Positions 18,107-26,075 of a stretch of 35,704 bases of DNA are shown piece by piece (position 1 is the first letter of the stretch; each line of letters opens with the position of its first letter). The DNA is from Methylophaga sp. 41_12_T18 (GTDB taxonomy: Bacteria; Pseudomonadota; Gammaproteobacteria; Nitrosococcales; Methylophagaceae). The notes under the pieces are model-generated. The model was given only the letters and a program-made list of their open reading frames with translations, was not told the DNA's origin and ran no database searches. The position numbers and the translations under genes are program-made. The stretch covers positions 1 through 35,704 of the forward strand of contig MAAI01000005.1 of assembly GCA_002163115.1 (NCBI GenBank), written 5' to 3'.

Positions 18107-19528
18107 CTACTTCGGCCCCATAAACATACTGTTATATTTTATTGATAAATGAGGCATAGAAGTCACCGTGCCGATAAAGACAATCGGGACTAAATCTTTG
18201 CTTAGTTTATCTGCTGGTACTCTGACTAAAGCGGTGACGGGAACAACTTTACCAGGCTCTATTGTTAATTCCCCCCTTAAACCATGCAAGCTAGCACCAT
18301 CTAAGCCTTGAATACTATAGTGAATTATCAAAGGCTGTTTAGTTTTATTTAATAATTTTAATGTGTATTTATTCTGAATAGAGCCATCACTTAGCCTAAC
18401 AAAAAGTGGTTGTCGCTCATGAACAACTTTAAACTCTGTCGGTGAGAGATTACTGAATCCATAACCTATCCCAGCTAGGGCAGCCATTAAAATTAAGCTA
18501 TAGATAATAACACGCGGTCGTTTGAAAATTGAGACCGCATTTTTATTATGATGTAACTCTTTATATGAAGCATAACGAATCAAACCTGTTGGTTGATTTG
18601 TTTTCTCCATAATACTGTCACAGGCATCGATGCACATACCACAAGTGATGCAACCTTCTTGTTGACCTTGACGAATATCTATACCCGTTGGACAAACAGC
18701 AACACAGACTTTGCAATCAATACAACTGCCTTTTTGTGTATCTAAGTGGCCTTTTTTTATCTTGCCTCGAGGCTCACCACGTTCCGCATCATATGAAGGA
18801 AGCACAGTGTCCTGATCATACATAACACCCTGTAAGCGAGCATAAGGACATAACCAAAAACATACTTGTTCTCGCATAAAGCCAGCAAAAACATAGGTGC
18901 CAACGGTGAATGTACCAAGTACTAACCAGGCAGTTAATGATGCCTGCAAGGTGAGATAGTCATGCCAAAGTTGATAAGCATCCGTAAACCAGGCGGTGAA
19001 TGACACGCCCGTGAGTGCGGCAATGATAAGCCATAAACTGTGCTTGGTCAGTACGCGGCTAACTTTGTTAATACTCCAAGCTGCATTTTTGAATTTGTTG
19101 GCCTTTTGTGGCGTATCACCTTCTAGCTTAGTTTCAATAAAAGTATAGACATCAGTCCAAACAGTTTGAAAACAAAAATAACCACAAAAGACTCGGCCAG
19201 CAACACTCGTTACCGCCGCTAGTAAAATAGCAAAAAATAGCAGCGTTAAAGATAACATCCATATATCTTGAGGAAAGACAGTAATATCAAAAAAATTAAA
19301 TTGTTGATTAGGGATATCAAACAATATCGCTTGCGAGTCGTTCCAACGAAAATAGGGCCCTAAGAATAAGATTAGCCATACCGACATGCCAAACCATTTC
19401 AGTCGACGAAATCGACCGGCCATACGTTTGGCAACAACTTTTATACCACCGGCATTTACATGCCAGTTAGATGTTTCTGCATAAATTTCATCAACATTAA
19501 TGACTAGATTATCTTTCTTTTCGCTCAC
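18107..19528 (-). CDS. ccoG: cbb3 oxidase accessory protein CcoG (4Fe-4S cupric reductase type)
   Basis: Polyferredoxin-type membrane protein needed for cbb3 biogenesis; CcoG of Rhodobacter reduces Cu(II). About 473 residues. It has several TM helices, a cytosolic segment with two 4Fe-4S motifs (CIDCKVCVAVCP and CITCGMCIDAC), a further TM and a periplasmic Ig-like C-terminal domain. The frame is open to a TTG at 19552. I chose the GTG at 19528: it yields MSEKKD..., has GAGG 8 bases upstream, and sits about 27 bases from the start point of the promoter at 19562-19590. First gene of ccoG-H-I-S-binding protein-GGDEF/EAL. Confidence 0.94.
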   Translation of the reverse strand: MSEKKDNLVINVDEIYAETSNWHVNAGGIKVVAKRMAGRFRRLKWFGMSVWLILFLGPYFRWNDSQAILFDIPNQQFNFFDITVFPQDIWMLSLTLLFFAILLAAVTSVAGRVFCGYFCFQTVWTDVYTFIETKLEGDTPQKANKFKNAAWSINKVSRVLTKHSLWLIIAALTGVSFTAWFTDAYQLWHDYLTLQASLTAWLVLGTFTVGTYVFAGFMREQVCFWLCPYARLQGVMYDQDTVLPSYDAERGEPRGKIKKGHLDTQKGSCIDCKVCVAVCPTGIDIRQGQQEGCITCGMCIDACDSIMEKTNQPTGLIRYASYKELHHNKNAVSIFKRPRVIIYSLILMAALAGIGYGFSNLSPTEFKVVHERQPLFVRLSDGSIQNKYTLKLLNKTKQPLIIHYSIQGLDGASLHGLRGELTIEPGKVVPVTALVRVPADKLSKDLVPIVFIGTVTSMPHLSIKYNSMFMGPK

Positions 19529-19561
19529 TGAGGAGGCCTCATTACGACACAATGCTAATTA

Positions 19562-19590
19562 ATTGTATCACTGTAACTATAAAGTCTTAA
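19562..19590 (-). promoter_or_regulatory. Promoter of the ccoGHIS unit
   Basis: On the minus strand TTAAGA (19585-19590), 17 bases, then TACAAT (19562-19567), preceded by TG at the extended -10 position (TGATACAAT). It lies immediately downstream of the terminator closing the ccoNOQP unit and about 27 bases before the chosen ccoG GTG. No FNR-type site was seen here, so this second unit may be expressed more constitutively than ccoN. Confidence 0.6.
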
Positions 19591-19595
19591 TTAAT

Positions 19596-19623
19596 AAAAA
19601 GCCGACAATCATGTCGGCTTTTT
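19596..19623 (-). terminator. Intrinsic terminator closing the ccoNOQP transcript
   Basis: Perfect 12-bp inverted repeat (19596-19607 and 19612-19623, core GCCGACA / TGTCGGC) with a 4-base loop. In the minus direction the stem ends in five T followed by more A/T. The flanking A and T runs make it functional in either direction. It lies between the 39-codon small membrane gene and the ccoG promoter. Confidence 0.88.
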
Positions 19624-19643
19624 AGTTGCACAAACGGCCTGAA

Positions 19644-19763
19644 TTATTTTTCGTCAGCGTTATTATCCATATTTTTAATCACTTGATAGCCAATGACAGC
19701 ACCGACAACAATTGTGATAACAACACTAGCAATAGTTCCAATTACAACAGCATCAATTTGCAT
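19644..19763 (-). CDS. 39-residue single-pass membrane protein, last gene of the ccoNOQP unit
   Basis: A short gene below usual annotation cut-offs. It has an ATG at 19763, an AGGAGA ribosome site 5 bases upstream and a TAA at 19644-19646. The product starts MQIDAVVIGTIASVVITIVV, has one TM helix (about residues 5-28) and ends in the polar tail KNMDNNADEK. It begins 58 bases after the ccoP stop and is followed by a strong terminator, so it belongs to the ccoN-O-Q-P transcript. Size, topology and context recall CcoM, the small extra cbb3 subunit of Pseudomonas stutzeri. I cannot show homology by eye. It could also be an assembly factor. Confidence 0.75.
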   Translation of the reverse strand: MQIDAVVIGTIASVVITIVVGAVIGYQVIKNMDNNADEK

Positions 19764-19821
19764 ACAAATCTCCTAACTGAATACCCCAAACCGAAAAATC
19801 AAGCTTGGGCTATCTCAATAA

Positions 19822-20781
19822 TTATTGGCCACCACCAAATTGGTGAACATAAACAGCTAATTTTTTGATCTCAGTTTCAGTCAAGCGCTCAGCTTCGTCG
19901 CCTTCCAACTCATCATCCCAATCTATATCATTTGGATCCTCGCCTTCTTCGATCGCATAAGCTCTAGCCTCCAACATAATAGCTAGTTTCTCACTCCACT
20001 GAGGCATAACTGCAACACGTGTTTCAGCATCAGCTACAGCGTTAACACCATGTAAGATGGTATGGCGAATTTGTTCTTCATCACCAGAGAATCGCCAAAT
20101 TTTATCAGTCAAATTCGCGGAACCCATCGCTTGAACACCTTTAGCATCAGCACCGTGACAGGCTACACAGCCCTTAGTGTTATATAGTGCTAAGCCAGCT
20201 TCGTTGCTAACGCCATTGGAGCTATCCACAACAAACTGAACTAACTGGTCAACTTCTTCAGTATTAAGGAGTGCAGAATGTGCCGGCATCATGCCAATAC
20301 GGCCATTGGCAATACTCATCTCAATGTCATAGATGCTACCACCGTATAACCAATCATCATCAGCGAGTATCGGATAGCCTGAGCCTGCAGCAGGATTCCC
20401 ACCCATGCCGTGACAAGCTGCACAGTTATCACCATAAAGTACTTTACTCGAGCCAATCGAATAATTAAGCATTTTTTGATCTGCAAGAATTTCTTCAACT
20501 GTCATTACTGCCAGCTGATTTTCAAACGGAGCACGCTTAGCTTCAACTTTTGCAAGATCTTCTTTGTACTCTTTGATCTGCGTCCAGCCCAGCAAACCTT
20601 TAGTACTATCATTTACCAACGGTAATGACGGATATAAGACAAAATACACAACAACGATTAAACCACTCAAGTAAAGTGAATTTAACCACCAACGTGGACA
20701 AGGATTATCTAACTCCTTGATTCCATCCCATTCATGACCAGTATCTGACACTTCATTAGGATTACTCTTATTTTCTGCCAT
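19822..20781 (-). CDS. ccoP: cbb3-type cytochrome c oxidase subunit III (dihaem) CcoP
   Basis: Membrane-anchored dihaem cytochrome c that takes electrons from soluble cytochromes and passes them to CcoO. About 319 residues. The N-terminal HEWDGIKELDNPCPRWW motif precedes a TM helix (about residues 35-53). Two cytochrome domains follow, with CAACH (about 120-124) and CVACH (205-209). The C-terminal helix is KKLAVYVHQFGGG. Between the second haem's VMPQW and that helix is an unusually long acidic stretch (about 270-303, EEGEDPNDIDWDDELEGDEAE) absent from the CcoP proteins I know. The start is the ATG at 20781 with GGAGA 7 bases upstream rather than the frame's first codon. It overlaps ccoQ by 14 bases. 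Confidence 0.95.
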   Translation of the reverse strand: MAENKSNPNEVSDTGHEWDGIKELDNPCPRWWLNSLYLSGLIVVVYFVLYPSLPLVNDSTKGLLGWTQIKEYKEDLAKVEAKRAPFENQLAVMTVEEILADQKMLNYSIGSSKVLYGDNCAACHGMGGNPAAGSGYPILADDDWLYGGSIYDIEMSIANGRIGMMPAHSALLNTEEVDQLVQFVVDSSNGVSNEAGLALYNTKGCVACHGADAKGVQAMGSANLTDKIWRFSGDEEQIRHTILHGVNAVADAETRVAVMPQWSEKLAIMLEARAYAIEEGEDPNDIDWDDELEGDEAERLTETEIKKLAVYVHQFGGGQ

Positions 20782-20980
20782 CTTCGTTCTCCGCGTTGTT
20801 CTCATCATCCATCAACATAGTGCGATGTGCTTCTAAACTGTCTTTGTTATTTGGATTAAGTACCCAAAAATATACAATCACCATTAATACAAAGACAATC
20901 ACTGTCAAGAGCAGTCCTAACCAGTCATTTCCAGTCATCGCACTCCAGTCAGTATGAAAATACTCCTGAATTTTAGTCAC
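20768..20980 (-). CDS. ccoQ: cbb3-type cytochrome c oxidase subunit CcoQ
   Basis: Small single-pass subunit that stabilises the cbb3 complex. The 70-residue product has one TM helix (about residues 20-42, [23 protein letters not shown]) and a charged cytosolic tail. It begins with GTG, with AGGAAGAG upstream, inside the end of ccoO (8-base overlap), and itself overlaps ccoP by 14 bases. It is longer at its N-terminus than many CcoQ (a 15-residue WSAMTGNDW lead-in). An internal ATG at Met15 is a less likely alternative. Confidence 0.9.
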   Translation of the reverse strand: MTKIQEYFHTDWSAMTGNDWLGLLLTVIVFVLMVIVYFWVLNPNNKDSLEAHRTMLMDDENNAENEDGRK

Positions 20981-21653
20981 GATAATCTCTTCCTGGTTCG
21001 AATTTAATCATCGTACCCAATACTTGAAGGTACGCTACGGTTGCATCCATTTCTGTTTTACCTTCAACAGATGCGGCAGCATTGTTAATATCTTCATCCG
21101 TGTATGGCACACCTAAAACTTTCATCGCTTTCAGACGTTTTTCCATACCTACGCCATCGATAGTTGCTTTATCTAACCATGGATAACGTGGCATAACCGA
21201 CTCCGGAACAACAGAACGAGGGTCACGCAAATGCTGAATATGCCAAGCATCTGAGTACTTGCCACCTATGCGAGCAATATCAGGCCCAGTACGTTTAGAG
21301 CCCCACTGGAATGGATGATCATATTTTGATTCAACAGCCAATGAGTAATGCCCATAACGATCTTTCTCATCGCGAAACGGACGAATCATTTGTGAGTGAC
21401 ACAAATAACAACCTTCACGCTGATAGATATCACGGCCAGCCAACTCTAAGGCCGTATATGGACGCACACCTGATAATTCTTCATATTCAGGATGGTTAAC
21501 ATCTTCAAAAGTAGTATCCAAATAGAACAACGGTACGATTTCAACTATGCCACCTACGGAGACGATGATGGCTGTTGCTAGTACCAGTGCCCAGATGTTT
21601 TTTTCCAGCTTCTCCTGCAAGGAGATTGGTTCGTTTGAATTAGAATTAGACAT
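20973..21653 (-). CDS. ccoO: cbb3-type cytochrome c oxidase subunit II (monohaem) CcoO
   Basis: Membrane-anchored monohaem cytochrome c that feeds electrons to CcoN. The 226-residue product has one N-terminal TM helix (about 19-44), the haem site [12 protein letters not shown] (CxxCH at 82-86) and the distal Met ligand in [10 protein letters not shown] (Met154). ERYGHYS-like and WGSKRTGPD motifs are typical of CcoO. An AGGGG ribosome site is 7 bases before the ATG. It is 10 bases downstream of ccoN. Confidence 0.97.
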   Translation of the reverse strand: MSNSNSNEPISLQEKLEKNIWALVLATAIIVSVGGIVEIVPLFYLDTTFEDVNHPEYEELSGVRPYTALELAGRDIYQREGCYLCHSQMIRPFRDEKDRYGHYSLAVESKYDHPFQWGSKRTGPDIARIGGKYSDAWHIQHLRDPRSVVPESVMPRYPWLDKATIDGVGMEKRLKAMKVLGVPYTDEDINNAAASVEGKTEMDATVAYLQVLGTMIKFEPGRDYRD

Positions 21654-21663
21654 TCCAGTCCCC

Positions 21664-23088
21664 TTAAATATTAGCTGCTACAGCCATCTTTTCAGATGGA
21701 TTAGCAATGGCTTTACGAATAGTCACTGTAACGTTAAATAACATTACACAAGCGCCTAAGAAGAAAATAAGACCGCCAGCCGCACGCATCGCATAATACG
21801 GGTGCATTTGAGCAACCGATTCAACAAAGGTATAAGCCAAGTTACCGTAGTCATCGTAAGCACGCCACATTAAGCCCTGCATAATGCCAGATACCCACAT
21901 TGCAGTGATATATACAGCAGTCCCGATCGTTGCCATCCAGAAATGTAAGTTAACTAATCTAACGGAATAGATCGTGGTTCCCCATAGCCGCTCCACCATA
22001 TGGTAAATCGCACCAATAGAGACCATAGCAACCCAACCTAAAGCGCCAGCGTGTACATGACCGATAGTCCAGTCGGTGTAATGAGATAATGCATTTACTG
22101 TTTTTGAAGCCATTACCGGGCCTTCAAATGTAGACATTGCATAGAATGCTAACGAGACAATTAAGAATCGTAAGATGTAATCAGTACGTAGTTTGTCCCA
22201 GGCACCACTCAAGGTGAACATACCATTAATGGCACCGCCCCAAGACGGAATAATCATCGCTAATGAGATAGCCGCACCTAATGAACCGGTCCAATCTGGC
22301 AACGCTGTGTATTGCAAGTGGTGAGCACCCAGCCAAACATAACCAAAGGTTAGTGCCCAGAAATGGATTACTGATAAACGATATGAGTAGACCGGGCGAT
22401 TTGCTTGCTTAGGAACAAAATAATACATGATGCCTAAGAAACCTGCAGTTAGGAAGAAGCCTACTGCGTTATGGCCCCACCACCATTGAATCATCGCATC
22501 TTGTACACCGGCGAAGATTGAATAAGATTTCCACATTGACACAGGAATAGCCAAGCTATTAACCACATGCAAATAGGTGACCATGATCATCATCGCGAGG
22601 AAGAACCAGTTCGCCACATAGATATGTGACACTTTACGAATCGACAAAGTCATAATGAAATTAAAGCTATAAGCTAACCAGACCACGGCTAACAATATAT
22701 CTAAAGGCCATTCCATTTCTGCATATTCTTTAGATTGAGTCATACCTAGTGGCAAAGTGATGGCAAAGCCAATAATCACTAAGTTCCAACCCCAAAAGGT
22801 AAACCAAGCCAATTTATCACTCCATAAACGCACACCTGAAGTACGTTGGACGATGTAATAAGCAGTGGCCATCAGTGTCGAACCACCAAAAGCAAAAATA
22901 ACCGTATTGGTATGTAATGGGCGTAAACGTCCGAAACTAATATAAGGATTATCAAAGTTCAAATCTGGCCATGCCAATTCTGAAGCAATCCATACGCCAA
23001 TGCCGGTTCCCACGACTAAGTAGACAACCGCCATATAGGCGAACCACTTAACTATTTCAAAACTATATTGCTGCTGTTCCGCTTGCAT
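21664..23088 (-). CDS. ccoN: cbb3-type cytochrome c oxidase catalytic subunit CcoN
   Basis: Twelve-helix haem-copper oxidase subunit that reduces oxygen and pumps protons at low oxygen tension. With the ATG at 23088 the product is 474 residues. The ligands fall where expected: His59 (RLRPLHTN) and His346 for haem b, His344 (IGHVHAG) for haem b3, and His206 (WWWGHN), His256 and His257 (GAHHLQY) for CuB. The likely cross-linked Tyr is Tyr250. These are each one less than Pseudomonas stutzeri numbering, which supports this start over the TTG at 23109. An AAGG lies 10 bases upstream. First gene of ccoN-O-Q-P-orf39, behind an FNR-type promoter. Confidence 0.97.
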   Translation of the reverse strand: MQAEQQQYSFEIVKWFAYMAVVYLVVGTGIGVWIASELAWPDLNFDNPYISFGRLRPLHTNTVIFAFGGSTLMATAYYIVQRTSGVRLWSDKLAWFTFWGWNLVIIGFAITLPLGMTQSKEYAEMEWPLDILLAVVWLAYSFNFIMTLSIRKVSHIYVANWFFLAMMIMVTYLHVVNSLAIPVSMWKSYSIFAGVQDAMIQWWWGHNAVGFFLTAGFLGIMYYFVPKQANRPVYSYRLSVIHFWALTFGYVWLGAHHLQYTALPDWTGSLGAAISLAMIIPSWGGAINGMFTLSGAWDKLRTDYILRFLIVSLAFYAMSTFEGPVMASKTVNALSHYTDWTIGHVHAGALGWVAMVSIGAIYHMVERLWGTTIYSVRLVNLHFWMATIGTAVYITAMWVSGIMQGLMWRAYDDYGNLAYTFVESVAQMHPYYAMRAAGGLIFFLGACVMLFNVTVTIRKAIANPSEKMAVAANI

Positions 23089-23192
23089 AGCAATCGCACC
23101 TTCTCTCAATGAAAAACATTTTTTTACCTCTTAGATTGAGGTATTGAACCAGCCATCACGCTTAAAATTAAAGCACTGCCGGATTTTACAGC

Positions 23193-23199
23193 AAATCTA
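23193..23199 (-). promoter_or_regulatory. -10 element of the ccoN promoter
   Basis: On the minus strand TAGATT (23199-23194) lies so that the centre of the FNR site at 23227.5 is about 41 bases upstream of the predicted start (near 23187). That is the spacing of class II FNR-activated promoters, where the activator replaces a -35 element. Confidence 0.55.
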
Positions 23200-23210
23200 T
23201 CTTCATATTT

Positions 23211-23244
23211 CCCTTAACACTTGATCTGGATCAAGTGTTAAGGG
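23211..23244. promoter_or_regulatory. FNR/ANR site inside a 34-bp perfect palindrome
   Basis: The core TTGATCTGGATCAA (23221-23234) is a perfect match to the FNR/ANR consensus TTGAT-N4-ATCAA. The symmetry does not stop there: CCCTTAACACTTGATC (23211-23226) is the exact reverse complement of 23229-23244, leaving only TG at the centre. It is about 41 bases upstream of the predicted ccoN start point, so oxygen-responsive activation of the oxidase is expected. Confidence 0.88.
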
Positions 23245-23329
23245 AAAAACTAAAACTGGCTTTACTTGCTTAGATTTAACCCGTAAACGACAATCTTCCT
23301 CACTTCCAAGATTTAGGTCAAGAGCCACA

Positions 23330-23348
23330 AATGAGAAGCACTCTCATT
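23330..23348. repeat. Small inverted repeat AATGAGA-N5-TCTCATT upstream of ccoN
   Basis: Perfect 7-bp arms (23330-23336 and 23342-23348) around AGCAC. The sequence resembles Fur boxes of the ATGAGAA...CTCAT type, but the centre deviates from the 7-1-7 consensus. It lies about 110 bases upstream of the FNR palindrome. It may be a binding site for a regulator or incidental. Confidence 0.3.
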
Positions 23349-23475
23349 GCCATTTTAAAGTGATAAAATTCAAACTGTTACAAACCAATTCCCGGCCATT
23401 TTTTAGGTCGAAATAATCGCGTGTTTTTTGTAAGTGATTTAAACTTGCGTAGTTTTTTTGAGGCTTAGAAGTAGG

Positions 23476-23865
23476 TCAAAATCGAACAACTAAAGCAACT
23501 TCACGGCCTTCAGTCATTAAAAGATTATAAGTGCGACACGCAGGACCTAGAGGCATACATTCAACGCCAATATTGTTCTTTGTCAGTGCAACTCTAATTT
23601 CTGGAGAAAGAAATGAAACGAGCGTTTCATTTGTTACAAATATGATCACTTCCGTATCAAGTTTGTTAAATAGAAGAATATCACTGTCAGCCAATTTTCC
23701 ATCTGCAGAAAAACGGTATTCAGTGAGTATTTTATCAGCACTCAGAATCAAATCTGAATTAAACTGATGAGATTCTGAGTATTGAGAAGACTTAATTACA
23801 ATATGGTCATGGCCATATGATTGGATATAATTTTTGTCTGAGACTGTTTCCAGACTAAATTTCAT
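23476..23865 (-). CDS. Mth938-like domain protein (DUF498 / NDUFAF3-like)
   Basis: A 129-residue protein of the Mth938-like fold. The signature is the C-terminal block GIGVE.M...ACRTYN.L..EGR.VA, seen here as NIGVECMPLGPACRTYN followed by LLMTEGREVALVV. An N-terminal YIQSYGHDHIVIKSSQY strand pattern precedes it. The family is widespread in bacteria with unknown biochemical role; its mitochondrial relative NDUFAF3 helps assemble complex I. It lies 17 bases after ihfB and may be co-transcribed with it. The ribosome site is weak. Confidence 0.85.
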   Translation of the reverse strand: MKFSLETVSDKNYIQSYGHDHIVIKSSQYSESHQFNSDLILSADKILTEYRFSADGKLADSDILLFNKLDTEVIIFVTNETLVSFLSPEIRVALTKNNIGVECMPLGPACRTYNLLMTEGREVALVVRF

Positions 23866-23882
23866 TTGCTAGTTACTTAACT

Positions 23883-24173
23883 TTAATAGCCGGCCGCATC
23901 ATTGACGCGATCACGTAGTTCTTTACCAGGCTTGAAGTGTGGTACATATTTTTCATCTAAGTCTACCGATTTACCACTTTTAGGGTTACGGCCAACTCTA
24001 GGTGGACGATGATGTAGTGTAAAACTACCAAAACCGCGAATTTCAATACGGTCACCTGTAGATAAACTTTCACTCATTTGTTCAAGAATTTGCTTAACAG
24101 CAAGTTCAACATCTCTATAATTTAATAGAGGTTGTTTCTCAGATAATATTTCAATCAAATCCGACTTGGTCAT
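23883..24173 (-). CDS. ihfB: Integration host factor beta subunit
   Basis: DNA-bending nucleoid protein that pairs with IhfA. The 96-residue product begins [23 protein letters not shown] and contains [12 protein letters not shown] and the DNA-intercalating arm [13 protein letters not shown]. It ends in [15 protein letters not shown], matching E. coli IhfB rather than HU. Position after rpsA is the conserved cmk-rpsA-ihfB order. An AAGGA lies 10 bases before the ATG. It is separated from rpsA by a strong terminator, so it probably has its own promoter (24208-24236). Confidence 0.95.
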   Translation of the reverse strand: MTKSDLIEILSEKQPLLNYRDVELAVKQILEQMSESLSTGDRIEIRGFGSFTLHHRPPRVGRNPKSGKSVDLDEKYVPHFKPGKELRDRVNDAAGY

Positions 24174-24190
24174 ATCTTCAAAATCCTTCG

Positions 24191-24213
24191 TATCAGTGTT
24201 TATGCCACTGATA
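24191..24213 (-). repeat. Hairpin in the ihfB leader
   Basis: A perfect 8-bp inverted repeat TATCAGTG / CACTGATA (24191-24198 and 24206-24213) with a 7-base loop, between the rpsA terminator and the ihfB ribosome site. It overlaps the predicted -10 element, so it may be an operator or simply secondary structure. Confidence 0.4.
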
Positions 24214-24236
24214 TTTTGTTAAAATATTATTCGCAA
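24208..24236 (-). promoter_or_regulatory. Candidate promoter for ihfB
   Basis: On the minus strand TTGCGA (24231-24236), 17 bases, then TATCAG (24208-24213). Placed just after the rpsA terminator, it would let ihfB be expressed independently of rpsA. The -10 match is weak. Confidence 0.35.
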
Positions 24237-24244
24237 TATAAAAA

Positions 24245-24276
24245 ATAAGCACCTGAACTCTCATTCAGGTGCTTAT
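24245..24276 (-). terminator. Intrinsic terminator of rpsA
   Basis: Perfect 13-bp stem (24245-24257 and 24264-24276) with a 6-base loop. On the minus strand the stem is followed by a run of T. It lies 16 bases after the rpsA stop. Confidence 0.92.
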
Positions 24277-24292
24277 CATTCAAACACTCAAC

Positions 24293-25966
24293 TTAGCTGT
24301 CTTTTTGATTCATTTGCTCTTTCAACAAGTCACCTAATGTTGTAGCACCGCTACCAACATTTGAGTACTCTTTAACCGCTTCAGATTCTTCTTGATCATC
24401 TTTAGCTTTAATAGATAGAGTCAAACTACGATCTTTACGTGACATGCCAGTAAATTTAGCTTCAACTTCATCGCCTACTGCTAATACTTTACTTGCATCT
24501 TCAGTACGTTCGCGAGAAATATCTGCAACACGAACATAACCTTCAACACCTTCAGCTAGTTCAATCATTGCACCACGTGCATCTACTTCAGATACTTTAC
24601 CGACTACGATAGTGCCACGCGGGTGATCAGCAAGGTATGCAGATACAGGATCATCTTGTAATTGTTTGATACCTAGTGAAATACGCTCACGTTCAGGATC
24701 AATCGCTAATACAACAGCTTCTAACTCATCACCTTTTTTGTGCTCACGGATTAAGTCTTCGTTATCTTCTTCCCAAGAAAGGTCAGATAAGTGAATTAAG
24801 CCGTCAATGCCGCCGTCAAGACCAATGAACACACCGAAGTCTGTAATTGATTTGATTGCACCAGCAACTTTATCACCCTTGTTGTGAGTCATTGCAAACT
24901 CTTCCCAAGGATTAGCTTTACACTGTTTGATACCTAATGAGATACGACGACGTTCAGCGTCAATATCTAATACCATTACTTCAACAGGATCGCCTAGTTG
25001 AACCATTTTAGATGGGTGTACGTTTTTGTTAGTCCAGTCCATTTCAGACATATGAACTAAACCTTCAACACCATCTTCGATTTCAACAAAGCAACCGTAG
25101 TCAGCAATGTTTGTAACTTTACCTTGTAGACGGCTGCTGTTCGGGTAACGGCGTGCGATATCTTTCCAAGGATCATCACCCATTTGTTTCAAGCCAAGAG
25201 ATACACGTTCGCGTTCTTTATCAAACTTAAGAACTTGAACTGAAATCTCGTCACCAATAGCAACAACTTCAGATGGGTGTTTAACACGTTTCCATGCCAT
25301 ATCAGTGATATGTAGAAGACCATCAATACCACCAAGGTCAACGAATGCGCCGTAGTCAGTAAGATTCTTAACAACACCTTTAACAGTCTTGCCTTCTTCT
25401 AATGTTTCTAATAATGCTTCACGTTCAACACTGTTTTCTGCTTCCATAATGGCGCGGCGAGAAACAACAATGTTGTTGCGAGGACGATCAAGTTTAATTA
25501 GTTTGAACTCTAACTCTTTGCCTTCAAGATGTGATGTGTCACGAATTGGACGAACATCAACTAAAGAACCAGGTAAGAATGCACGTACATTTTCTAATTC
25601 AACAGTAAAACCACCTTTGACTTTACCTGAAATAACACCAACAACTGTATCGTTAGCTTCAAATGCATGCTCAAGATTAATCCATGCTTCAGCAGCTTTG
25701 GCTTTTTCACGTGATAATTGTGTTGCACCAAAACCATCTTCTAATTTTTCTAAAGAAACATCGACCAAATCACCAACTTCAACAGTGATTTCACCTTTTT
25801 CATTAAAAAATTCTTCTACTGGAATCGCACCTTCCGATTTAAGACCAGCATTAACCATAACAACATCAGAACCAACATTGACAACTGTACCAGTTACAAT
25901 TTTGCCTGGTTGCATTGGTGTTGAAGTTAAACTCTCTTCAAAGAGATCAGCAAAGCTTTCGCTCAT
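24293..25966 (-). CDS. rpsA: 30S ribosomal protein S1
   Basis: mRNA-binding ribosomal protein that unwinds and docks messages on the 30S subunit. The 557-residue product (the same length as E. coli S1) has six S1/OB-fold repeats, roughly 20-86, 104-170, 190-258, 275-345, 362-432 and 449-518. Typical blocks are [36 protein letters not shown] and RISLGIKQ. An AAGGA ribosome site is 9 bases before the ATG. The 109-base gap to cmk carries two potential hairpins, as expected of an autoregulated leader. Confidence 0.97.
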   Translation of the reverse strand: MSESFADLFEESLTSTPMQPGKIVTGTVVNVGSDVVMVNAGLKSEGAIPVEEFFNEKGEITVEVGDLVDVSLEKLEDGFGATQLSREKAKAAEAWINLEHAFEANDTVVGVISGKVKGGFTVELENVRAFLPGSLVDVRPIRDTSHLEGKELEFKLIKLDRPRNNIVVSRRAIMEAENSVEREALLETLEEGKTVKGVVKNLTDYGAFVDLGGIDGLLHITDMAWKRVKHPSEVVAIGDEISVQVLKFDKERERVSLGLKQMGDDPWKDIARRYPNSSRLQGKVTNIADYGCFVEIEDGVEGLVHMSEMDWTNKNVHPSKMVQLGDPVEVMVLDIDAERRRISLGIKQCKANPWEEFAMTHNKGDKVAGAIKSITDFGVFIGLDGGIDGLIHLSDLSWEEDNEDLIREHKKGDELEAVVLAIDPERERISLGIKQLQDDPVSAYLADHPRGTIVVGKVSEVDARGAMIELAEGVEGYVRVADISRERTEDASKVLAVGDEVEAKFTGMSRKDRSLTLSIKAKDDQEESEAVKEYSNVGSGATTLGDLLKEQMNQKDS

Positions 25967-25983
25967 TATTTATTATCCTTGAC

Positions 25984-26036
25984 TCTGTAAAAACAACAGA
26001 ATCGCCCGTAATACCTACCTATAAAAAATAGCTAGG
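25984..26036 (-). promoter_or_regulatory. rpsA 5' leader with two potential hairpins
   Basis: Between cmk and rpsA lie two inverted repeats: TCTGT / ACAGA (25984-25988 and 25996-26000) and CCTACCTAT / ATAGCTAGG (26014-26022 and 26028-26036, one mismatch). S1 represses its own translation through leader structure in E. coli; an equivalent role here is inference. No convincing -35/-10 pair could be fixed. Confidence 0.4.
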
Positions 26037-26075
26037 AAGTTAAAAAAGTTCATTATTACAATTAATAACAAACAG

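Larger units (their letters stand above)
23089..23475. other. Intergenic region upstream of ccoN
   Basis: A 387-base gap with no supportable gene. It holds the ccoN leader (about 100 nt), a TAGATT -10 element, the FNR palindrome and a small inverted repeat at 23330-23348. It also holds AT-rich sequence after the stop of the Mth938-like gene, with no clear terminator for that gene. A 10-codon frame starting at 23331 on the plus strand is too short and has no ribosome site. Confidence 0.7.

Noticed and set aside
20316-20498. 60-codon frame overlapping ccoP on the same strand
   Set aside because: Out-of-frame reading of the first cytochrome domain; the ccoP frame with CAACH is unambiguous.
23211-23244. 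34-bp palindrome read as an intrinsic terminator
   Set aside because: No T-run follows in either direction and the core is a perfect FNR site at the right distance from a -10 element, so the operator reading is better.
23331-23363. 10-codon plus-strand frame upstream of ccoN as a leader peptide
   Set aside because: No ribosome site, no attenuator-like structure and no downstream gene on that strand.
25389-25982. 197-codon open frame antisense to rpsA
   Set aside because: It lies wholly opposite the six S1 repeats of rpsA, has Ser/Thr-rich composition typical of an antisense shadow, no recognisable domain and no ribosome site.
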